Shown here piece after piece: positions 56,691 to 64,000 of a DNA stretch of 64,000 nucleotides. Position 1 is the first letter of the stretch; the number at the start of each line of letters is the position of its first letter. This DNA is from Oscillospiraceae bacterium (GTDB lineage Bacteria; Bacillota; Clostridia; Oscillospirales; Acutalibacteraceae), in contig SVQA01000005.1 of the NCBI GenBank assembly GCA_015065545.1, positions 93,337 to 157,336 of the forward strand. Reading direction: 5' to 3'. Under the pieces are notes generated by a model. It did not search any database, had not been told where the DNA came from, and worked only from the letters and a program-made list of their open reading frames with translations. A program made the position numbers and the translations under genes.

Positions 56691-56782
56691 ACAATCACCG
56701 CCTTAGGTGTATTATAGCACAAAAGTGGTGGAGAAACAACGATGATTTATAAAGCAAGCAAATTAACTAGATAAGAAAGATA

Positions 56783-56811
56783 GCGGCAAGGAGAATTGTT
56801 CTCCCTGCCGC
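56783..56811 (-). terminator. Hairpin at 3' end of the VTC operon
   Basis: gcggcaaggagaattgttctccctgccgc. Confidence 0.65.
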
Positions 56812-56834
56812 CGCTGCTTGTTATGTGCAAATTA

Positions 56835-58688
56835 TCAACTTGCTTCAAACTCTCCCGACTCTGAACCTACCGTAATGGTATAGGTCTCACCGGACACAAT
56901 ATCGGGACTGCTGAGAATCACAACTGCAAAAGATAATTCTGGAGCATACTCGATAATCGTATTACCACCTTTATCTTTCAGCGTAATATTCGTCCCTGCG
57001 CTTTGATTGCCCATACTGACCGCTACAACGCCTTGCTTGGATTCACTAAAGGTCTGCGCCATACCTTGAGCACCGGTACCGATAAACATGCCACCCGTAA
57101 TTGTTGCACTCTTATCATAATCAAGGGTTGCGGTATCGCCTTGTGTAGGACCGACAACTATAGTATATCCGCCGCTGATTTCCAACGTGCCGTTGGCATC
57201 AATTCCGTCACCAGATGCTTTTACATAAAGATTTCCGCCTGAAACTTTAATGCTTCCGTTAGAGTTTGAGGACATACCACCGTGACCTCCTATGCCACCG
57301 GGTTTGCCACCACCTCCGAACATTCCGTCACGGCCTCCGGTAGTTCCGCTTTGATCCGTTCCGCCTGCGGCATTGAGTCCGTCATCACTGGCGACTATCT
57401 TAAATTCTCCTCCCTTAACATCGATGTTGAGTGCTTCCAAGCCCTCATAACTTTCGGTAATATTGAACGTACCTGCCGTTACTGTAAGGGTTTCTTCTGC
57501 GTGGATAGCATCATCACCTGATGCTATTTCAAACGTGCCACCGTTTATTGTAACAGATACATCCGAGTGAACAGAGTCATCGGCAGAGTCGATCTTAAAA
57601 GTACCGCCACTGATCAGAAGACTGTTTGCTGCTTTAATGCCCTTCATACTCGTACCGCTTTCATCGGTCGTTATGGTTGAGCTTTGTGAACTGCCCGGTC
57701 GCATTTCACCAGGTCTGCCACCGCCGTGACCTCCGCCCATGAAACCGCCAAAGTTATCTGAGTGTTCCTTACTTCCGTTTTCGCTGCCACCGCCGATAAG
57801 AAGATCGAAGGTACCATTTTCAATCTGCACATAAGCACCTGCGGAAATACCGTCACCCTCGGCTTCGATATTCATCGTTCCGTCAGAGATGTAAATAAAG
57901 CCCAGTGAAGCATCATCGGTATTTTCGCAGTGAATCCCGTCCTTACCTGCATCAATAGTGAGTTTTGTTGAACTTGAGATCCTAACGCTGTCATTAGCAT
58001 CCAAACCGTGAGATGCAGAATTTACGGTATAAGTTCCGCCTGTGAACACAAGGTCATCTTTGCAGGCAATACCGTGCGCTTCTGGAGAGGTCACCGTCAA
58101 ACTGCCTGAACCATTGAAGGTCAAGTCTTGTTTAGAAAATATAGCCGCATCAATGTTATTCTCATCAATGGCGGTGAAAGTACCGCCGTTGGCAAGGGTG
58201 TTTTCCGTTCCATCTGCAAGTGTTACAAACACTTTATCCGCTTCAAGAATATACAGTGCAGCCGAGGTCTTACTGGTAATATCCACGCCGTTCAGTACGA
58301 TCTGCAATTTAGCGGTATCCTCAGCATTGATGATAATCATACCATCCGTAAGTGTTCCTGAAATAACATAGGTTGCTTCTTCTGTTATTGTTACTGTACT
58401 GCCGGATATTTTTACACTGTTGGAGCTTGAGGTTGCCGAGGTTCCGTTCAGTTGAATGGATACAGCCTTGCTTTCATCATACTCGGTTTTACAATCACGC
58501 TCGGTAAACATATCAGCATCTGCCTTTGAAAAGTCAACATCTACAGGATCGGAAGATGTGTCTGATGGTTTGGTAACACTTGTTTTGCTATTATTGATTG
58601 TTCCACCGTTATCACTTGGTTTTCCGCAGCCTGTAAGGAGACAGCATACCAAGGAGAAAACTAATATTATAGATAAGTATTTCTTCAT
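56835..58688 (-). CDS. Carbohydrate-binding domain-containing (DUF4353-like) beta-helix lipoprotein with Gly-rich inserts
   Basis: Lipobox LLTGCGKPS; repeated ITISGGTF/GDGI/DDAIHAE units; GGFMGGGHGGGRPGEMRPG and GMFGGGGKPGGIGGHGG inserts. Confidence 0.85.
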   Translation of the reverse strand: MKKYLSIILVFSLVCCLLTGCGKPSDNGGTINNSKTSVTKPSDTSSDPVDVDFSKADADMFTERDCKTEYDESKAVSIQLNGTSATSSSNSVKISGSTVTITEEATYVISGTLTDGMIIINAEDTAKLQIVLNGVDITSKTSAALYILEADKVFVTLADGTENTLANGGTFTAIDENNIDAAIFSKQDLTFNGSGSLTVTSPEAHGIACKDDLVFTGGTYTVNSASHGLDANDSVRISSSTKLTIDAGKDGIHCENTDDASLGFIYISDGTMNIEAEGDGISAGAYVQIENGTFDLLIGGGSENGSKEHSDNFGGFMGGGHGGGRPGEMRPGSSQSSTITTDESGTSMKGIKAANSLLISGGTFKIDSADDSVHSDVSVTINGGTFEIASGDDAIHAEETLTVTAGTFNITESYEGLEALNIDVKGGEFKIVASDDGLNAAGGTDQSGTTGGRDGMFGGGGKPGGIGGHGGMSSNSNGSIKVSGGNLYVKASGDGIDANGTLEISGGYTIVVGPTQGDTATLDYDKSATITGGMFIGTGAQGMAQTFSESKQGVVAVSMGNQSAGTNITLKDKGGNTIIEYAPELSFAVVILSSPDIVSGETYTITVGSESGEFEAS

Positions 58689-58703
58689 TGGATACCTCGC
58701 ATA

Positions 58704-59399
58704 TTACAGTTCTGTCACAACAGTTTCTTGCCTGGATACGGTAATCTCAAGATTGCCGTTGCGACAGCGGATCTTGTCGATCATTTCCTTTTCCTTAGTT
58801 ACATCACGGAGCGTTACATTATATGTTAGCTTAAACATACTTCCCATATTAGTGCTTTTCACGCGGGCGAGTTCAAAGGATGTTGTATATGCTTTGAAAA
58901 TATCATCAAACACACCTGTGTAATCCAAATCTTCGGGAATAACGATGGTAAAGGTTTTGTAGGTAGCGGCGTTCTTTTTTGAGCCAAAATCCAAATGGTT
59001 GTATAGCAAAAACATGATGCACATAACAAGGGTGAATAATGCTGCAAAGCCGAGATATCCCATACCTGCAATAAGTCCTGCGCCCATTGCGAGAAACAGT
59101 GTGCAGATTTCTTTTGCAGTACCGGGAACAGAACGGAAACGCACAAGGCTGAAAGCTCCGGCAACCGCAACACCAGCGCCTACATTACCGTTGACCATCA
59201 TAATAACGATACAAACGACCGCCGGAAGCAAGGCAAGTGTAACAACAAAACTCTTCGTATATCGGGTGCGGTACATATAGGCAAACGCCATTACAAGCCC
59301 TAATACAAGAGAGCCCCCTAAGCAGAGAAGAAAATCGGTCACGCTGATGACCATAGTTAAATCTGTATCAAATAGTCCTTTAAATAAATTTTCAAGCAT
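58704..59399 (-). CDS. DUF4956 membrane protein
   Basis: YRTRYTKSFVVTLALLPAVVCIVIMMVNGNVGAGVAVAGAFSLVRFRSVPGTAKEI. Confidence 0.92.
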   Translation of the reverse strand: MLENLFKGLFDTDLTMVISVTDFLLCLGGSLVLGLVMAFAYMYRTRYTKSFVVTLALLPAVVCIVIMMVNGNVGAGVAVAGAFSLVRFRSVPGTAKEICTLFLAMGAGLIAGMGYLGFAALFTLVMCIMFLLYNHLDFGSKKNAATYKTFTIVIPEDLDYTGVFDDIFKAYTTSFELARVKSTNMGSMFKLTYNVTLRDVTKEKEMIDKIRCRNGNLEITVSRQETVVTEL

Positions 59400-60135
59400 T
59401 TATAGCTACCTCCAACATATTATGTTCGTTAATTATATGGTTTTGAGGAAAAATCAGCGTTCTGTACGCCGTTCCGTATTTTGAAAACGATGTTTTATAG
59501 ATATGCTCTTTGGAAAGCACCTGTGTCATCCAAAGCGGAATACCGCCCGAACACTTAATTTCCATTAAAACCATTCCTTCGGGAAGAATCGGCGTTCCGT
59601 ATACTTCGGATTCCAAAGATAAGTCCTCTTGTCTGCAAAGTATATTATCATCAAAGGTCACACGGAAGTCGCTGCCGTCATTTGTATAAAAAGCTTCTCG
59701 TTCATAGGAAAGAAATACCGTAGGATGAAGCGTGCCGTAGCAATCCATAAAATAATCAATTTCGTTAGAAATCTGCGTGCACTTATTGGTGTGTCTTTCT
59801 CCAGACAGCCATCCCATTGCTTCATTGTTCGGCAAAGATATTCTCCGCTTATATACCACGTGCTTATATTTTTTCTTCAGTTCTACAAACACCGTACTGT
59901 CCGGCTCAGCTCTGCCGTAGCTGCGGATACGGAGTTTTTCTTTGTATGTCGGTTTCTCAATCGACCTGCGAATCAGAAGATAGGTATCAGTATCGTAATA
60001 AATATTGCGGATCGTGGCACGACCATACTTATCCAGCTTCATATATGGCTTCATTGCATCAAGCACTTTTTGCTTCTGTTCAAGGGTTATCATATATTTA
60101 ATTTCATAGCGCTTGAACACTGTTTGAAATGCCAT
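59392..60135 (-). CDS. VTC domain (polyphosphate polymerase-like) protein
   Basis: KRYEIKYMITLEQK...RNIYYDTDTYLLIRRSIEKPTYKEKLRIRSYG...VFVELKKKYKHVVYKRR...LMEIKCSGGIPLW. Confidence 0.92.
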   Translation of the reverse strand: MAFQTVFKRYEIKYMITLEQKQKVLDAMKPYMKLDKYGRATIRNIYYDTDTYLLIRRSIEKPTYKEKLRIRSYGRAEPDSTVFVELKKKYKHVVYKRRISLPNNEAMGWLSGERHTNKCTQISNEIDYFMDCYGTLHPTVFLSYEREAFYTNDGSDFRVTFDDNILCRQEDLSLESEVYGTPILPEGMVLMEIKCSGGIPLWMTQVLSKEHIYKTSFSKYGTAYRTLIFPQNHIINEHNMLEVAINA

Positions 60136-60213
60136 AAAAACAAATCCTCCTGTACCTTGATAGCATCATTGTACAGGAGGAAGATTGAAGTTTGATTGAA
60201 AATACTTTTATTT

Positions 60214-61452
60214 TTACGTTTTAGGGACTTGAACAGTAAAGCACACCTTACCATCATAGCAGGATACTTCTATTTTACCGTGATGTGCTTCTACGATAGC
60301 CTTGGCAATCGCAAGTCCAAGTCCGTAATGCTTGTCCTCGCCGTTACGGGCTTCATCTGCACGGTAAAAGCGCTCAAACAACTGTGCCATTTGTTCCTGC
60401 GGTATTGATTCTCCGTCATTGATAACCGAGAATACAGCATTGCTTCGGGTGTGAGTAAGGCTAATAAATACCTCTTTCCCGTTACGAGAGTGTCTTATAG
60501 CGTTGTCAACGAGAATGGAAACCAGCTGACTGAGCTGTGTGCTATTTCCCAAGGAGATAATGCCGTCCGCTATCTGCGAATTGAGCGTTAGTCCGTTCTC
60601 AAAAGCGACGCTTTCAAATGGCAACACACCACCGGCAACCAAGCGGCTTAAATCAAGATACTCCATTTGCGGCGTTACATTCTCAGTACGAGCAAGCTCC
60701 AGGAGTTGTCCAACCAACTTTCCCATTCTTTCGTTTTCGTACTGAATATTCGCAAGCCATTGGTTATCGCCAATCTCACGGGATAATAGCTCGGCATTGG
60801 CACTAACCACCGATACAGGCGTTTTCAGTTCGTGACCTGCATCCGAGATAAACTGCTTTTGCTTTTGATAACTTTCTTCAAGGGGTGTTACGATCTTTTT
60901 GGCCAAATATACCGCAAGAAAATACAGCGCAACGATGGCTACGCCGCCAAAGATGAGTGTATATCGGAACAGCGTATTCATACTTTCACGGATAATGGTA
61001 TTGTCCATAAATGAAACAAGCGTGTAGCCACCCTTGTCCATCCTATAATACACCAAGTTATCGATCACACCGTTTGTATCGGATTTTTCAAGTACCTGTC
61101 TTGCTGCGCTTTCAAGCTCGGCATCGGTATAAACGGCGGCATCGTCATTTCGTATCTCTATTACCTTGTTATCATAGGAGATTGCGACCGAGTAAAAGGT
61201 GGATAACTTGAATTGATTTGTGTCAAAATGGGGACCTCTGTCGGGGAAAGGCTTCATAGGATCAAAAGCACCGCCCATAGGCTTTTCCAGCATATAATGC
61301 TCTGCGTGTTCCTTTAGCATTTCCCGATTTGTCGTGGCAACCTCAAAGTAACTGGAGATATAAATAACGCAAAGTGTTCCTACCCACAGAAGCGTTAAAA
61401 TACTCATAATGGCGACAACGATCTTTTTTCTTGATTTCTTAAACATCATCAC
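60214..61452 (-). CDS. Sensor histidine kinase
   Basis: FISDAGHELKTPVSVVSANAELL...HYGLGLAIAKAIVEAHHG. Confidence 0.94.
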   Translation of the reverse strand: MMMFKKSRKKIVVAIMSILTLLWVGTLCVIYISSYFEVATTNREMLKEHAEHYMLEKPMGGAFDPMKPFPDRGPHFDTNQFKLSTFYSVAISYDNKVIEIRNDDAAVYTDAELESAARQVLEKSDTNGVIDNLVYYRMDKGGYTLVSFMDNTIIRESMNTLFRYTLIFGGVAIVALYFLAVYLAKKIVTPLEESYQKQKQFISDAGHELKTPVSVVSANAELLSREIGDNQWLANIQYENERMGKLVGQLLELARTENVTPQMEYLDLSRLVAGGVLPFESVAFENGLTLNSQIADGIISLGNSTQLSQLVSILVDNAIRHSRNGKEVFISLTHTRSNAVFSVINDGESIPQEQMAQLFERFYRADEARNGEDKHYGLGLAIAKAIVEAHHGKIEVSCYDGKVCFTVQVPKT

Positions 61453-62122
61453 ACCTCAATTCATAGCCGATACCACGCACCGCTTTGATCTCCGCCTTTG
61501 CACCAACGAAGTTCAGTTTTTTACGGGTAAAGGACATATATACTTCAACGTTGTTGTATTCTGCTTCACTCTCAAAGCCCCAGATCTTAACCGCAAGCTG
61601 CTCACGGGTAAGTATCTGCCCCTGATTAGCAATGAGATATTCAAGAATACGGTACTCTTTTTCACTCAGCCGCACGCTCTGCCCATTAGTCGTACAGGAT
61701 AGTGTGGATGTATTTGTATCAAGGGAAATATCGCCGTAACAGAGTGTACCGTCTGCTGTGTTTATATTTCGTCTGCCAAGAGCACGAAGGCGAGCCAGCA
61801 ATTCCTTAGTCATAAAAGGCTTTGTCAGGTAATCGTCTGCACCGCTGTCAAGACCGGTTACTTTGTCGTCAAGCTCCGCTTTCGCCGTAAGCATCAGAAT
61901 CGGTGTGCGGATACCGTTTTGCCGTGCCTTCTTTGCAACCTCGTATCCGTTCATTCCGGGGAGCATAACATCAAGGATGATAATATCGTATATATCGCTC
62001 TCGATGGCGGCTAAACCATCAAGCCCGTTAGCGTAATGATCCACTTCATATTTTTCCTGACGCAGTATTTCGCACAGAGCCTGCGCCATTCTTTTTTCAT
62101 CTTCAACAAGCAAAAGTCGCAT
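61439..62122 (-). CDS. OmpR-family response regulator
   Basis: RLLLVEDEKRMAQALCEILRQE...IIILDVMLPGMNGYEV...ADDYLTKPF. Confidence 0.94.
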   Translation of the reverse strand: MRLLLVEDEKRMAQALCEILRQEKYEVDHYANGLDGLAAIESDIYDIIILDVMLPGMNGYEVAKKARQNGIRTPILMLTAKAELDDKVTGLDSGADDYLTKPFMTKELLARLRALGRRNINTADGTLCYGDISLDTNTSTLSCTTNGQSVRLSEKEYRILEYLIANQGQILTREQLAVKIWGFESEAEYNNVEVYMSFTRKKLNFVGAKAEIKAVRGIGYELRCDDV

Positions 62123-62189
62123 ATCGACACCTCCACTTATACATCATTATACCATAAAAGATTGAAAAATGATTGAAGAAATTGAAAAG

Positions 62190-62214
62190 GCGGCAAGGGA
62201 GTTCTCCCTGCCGC
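62190..62214. repeat. Hairpin near-identical to 56783-56811, upstream of the RR gene
   Basis: gcggcaagggagttctccctgccgc. Confidence 0.6.
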
Positions 62215-62304
62215 TATACATAACACATACCATTCCCTATTTTCTAAAAATGCTGTACGATATAAAGGGATTTCCCAATATATCATTTTTAGGAGATGAG
62301 CATA

Positions 62305-62463
62305 ATGAAGAAAACCTATACTGAAGAACAGAAAAATGAGGTTCTGTCTCGGATTTTCGCCGGCGAACCAATCGCAAGCATTTCAAAAGATACCGGCATT
62401 GCCAAAATCACACTTTATGCCTGGAGTAAATCCGGTGAAAAAAAGAAGAAAACAAGGCGTTAA
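62305..62463 (+). CDS. IS3-family OrfA (short HTH protein)
   Basis: MKKTYTEEQKNEVLSRIFAGEPIASISKDTGIAKITLYAWSKSGEKKKKTRR (hand translated). Confidence 0.8.
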   Translation: MKKTYTEEQKNEVLSRIFAGEPIASISKDTGIAKITLYAWSKSGEKKKKTRR

Positions 62464-62465
62464 AT

Positions 62466-63443
62466 ATGACAGACTACCGAATTCTAAAACAGCGTTGCGA
62501 AACTTTAGAGAAAACGGCAGAGATTCTGCAACTCTACCCTTGCGCTGTCAGTGCTCCTTTACACGAACGTTACCAAGTCATCAAAGATTTGTCCAATCAC
62601 TATTCCGTCAATCTGCTATGCCAAGCACTAAAAGTAGCAAAAGGTAGTTACTACAATCACATACTTAGAAATGCTAACGAGAACACCTCATATATGCGTA
62701 AGAGGAAAGAGCTAACACCGATCATCGAGCAAATCTTCCACGAGACAAATCAGGTCCTCGGTGCTCGCAAAATTATGACCATACTCAAAAGTCGCGGATA
62801 TAGTGTGGGTAAAAAAACAGTCGCTTCCATTATGCACGAAAACGGATGGTTCAGCATCCGTGGCGGTGCAAAAACAATCTATGAATCCACTAAGCAGCGA
62901 AAGGAAAATATCTTATCACAGCAATTCATTGTCTCATCACCAAACGAGGTATGGGTAAGTGATGTCACTTACTTTTCATTTAAAGATGACAAGTATTATA
63001 TTTGTGTGATTATTGATCTTTTCGCCAGAAAGGTTATAGCTTATGGTATTTCGACAAGTAATAGTACCAGACTGACAAAAGGGACACTCAGAAAAGCGTA
63101 CAATGAACGTATGCCCAAAAATGACTTGATCCTTCATAGCGACCGTGGTTCCAACTATACCGCACGCACCTTTATCGATTTTTGCAAAACGATAGGCATC
63201 ACGCAATCACTATCAAGAACAGCAATGCCTTATGACAATTCCGTTATGGAAGCATTCTTCAAAACATTGAAGGCCGAAGAATTATATCGAAACAATTACC
63301 GATCAGAAAGAGAGTTCCGAGAAAGTGTCCAAAAATACATAGAATTCTATAATGCTAAACGGCCTCATAAGATCAACCGGTATAGACCGCCTAACGCAGT
63401 TGAAGAAGCGTATTTTAAACGCCATTACGATCTGCCATTTTAA
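62466..63443 (+). CDS. IS3-family transposase OrfB (DDE integrase core)
   Basis: WVSDVTYFSFKDDKYYICVIIDLFARKVIAYGIS...LHSDRGSNYTA...NSVMEAFFKTLKAEELYRN. Confidence 0.95.
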   Translation: MTDYRILKQRCETLEKTAEILQLYPCAVSAPLHERYQVIKDLSNHYSVNLLCQALKVAKGSYYNHILRNANENTSYMRKRKELTPIIEQIFHETNQVLGARKIMTILKSRGYSVGKKTVASIMHENGWFSIRGGAKTIYESTKQRKENILSQQFIVSSPNEVWVSDVTYFSFKDDKYYICVIIDLFARKVIAYGISTSNSTRLTKGTLRKAYNERMPKNDLILHSDRGSNYTARTFIDFCKTIGITQSLSRTAMPYDNSVMEAFFKTLKAEELYRNNYRSEREFRESVQKYIEFYNAKRPHKINRYRPPNAVEEAYFKRHYDLPF

Positions 63444-63632
63444 TCGAACTGCTATGGTTAATTTTAGAGAAATTTTAAGTATCTATCACAGATTTTCGGA
63501 CTTTCTGTATTTTGAGTTCGATTAAATTAAAAATAGGGAACAGCCCGAAAAGCCGTTCCCTACAGGGCGTATTAAAAGAAGAATGACACCTCAATCGAAC
63601 CGCAATGGTTCAGATTTGGGGTGTCATTCAGT

Positions 63633-63707
63633 TGGAGGCGTCACCCGGATTTGAACCGGGGAATCAGAGTTTTGCAGACTCGTGCCTTACCACTTGGCTA
63701 TGACGCC
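63633..63707 (-). tRNA. tRNA-Cys(GCA)
   Basis: ggcgtcatagccaagtggtaaggcacgagtctgcaaaactctgattccccggttcaaatccgggtgacgcctcca. Confidence 0.95.
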
Positions 63708-63764
63708 GAATGAAAAAGCACTTAAAATTCAAACTGAACTTAAGTGCCTTCCCTTCGCCTTTTT

Positions 63765-63840
63765 TGGAGCGGATGACGAGGCTCGAACTCGCTACCTCCA
63801 CCTTGGCAAGGTGGCGCTCTACCGGATGAGCTACATCCGC
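63765..63840 (-). tRNA. tRNA-Gly(GCC)
   Basis: gcggatgtagctcatccggtagagcgccaccttgccaaggtggaggtagcgagttcgagcctcgtcatccgctcca. Confidence 0.95.
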
Positions 63841-63843
63841 ATC

Positions 63844-63919
<76 letters not shown>

Positions 63920-63927
63920 AAAAAAAA

Positions 63928-64000
63928 TGGCGACCCGGAACGGGCTCGAACCGTCGACCTCTAGCGTGACAGGCTAGCGTTCTAACCAACTGAACTACCG
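63928..64000 (-). tRNA. tRNA-Asp(GTC), 5' end truncated by window edge
   Basis: cggtagttcagttggttagaacgctagcctgtcacgctagaggtcgacggttcgagcccgttccgggtcgcca. Confidence 0.93.

Larger units (their letters stand above)
62233..63540 (+). mobile_element. IS3-family insertion sequence
   Basis: 11 bp terminal inverted repeats ttccctatttt (62233-62243) / aaaatagggaa (63530-63540) flanking orfA and orfB. Confidence 0.85.

Overview
This 64 kb window looks like a low-GC, probably spore-forming clostridial chromosome (Oscillospirales/Ruminococcus-like; inferred from gene content only). Most of it is core metabolism. It includes ackA, tmcAL, a biotin-dependent carboxyltransferase set, rluB, dacF, gerW/ytfJ, scpA/scpB, rpmB, eno, a pyr operon (pyrC-carB-pyrK-pyrD-pyrF-pyrE-pyrB), fakA/degV, two two-component systems and a tRNA cluster (Cys, Gly, Phe, Asp). 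On this background are four dockerin-bearing secreted proteins: an alpha-amylase, a pullulanase and two with no recognised catalytic domain. They suggest a cell-surface starch-degrading complex. The observations I rate highest are: (1) a T-box leader with a likely TAC (Tyr) specifier upstream of an acyl/aryl-CoA ligase rather than an aminoacyl-tRNA synthetase; (2) a DUF1874-like (viral ring nuclease/AcrIII-1 fold family) chromosomal protein in which the expected catalytic His appears to be Asn; (3) a fakA-degV-GNAT-ACP cassette that looks like a dedicated fatty-acid activation and N-acylation pathway; (4) a site-2-protease-like membrane protein that has lost HExxH, encoded next to an intact paralogue; (5) a transcarboxylase-like three-gene operon with no sodium-pump subunit next to it; (6) a two-component system/VTC/DUF4956/beta-helix lipoprotein operon bracketed by near-identical hairpins. 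All calls come from reading the sequence and motifs by eye; no searches or folding were run.
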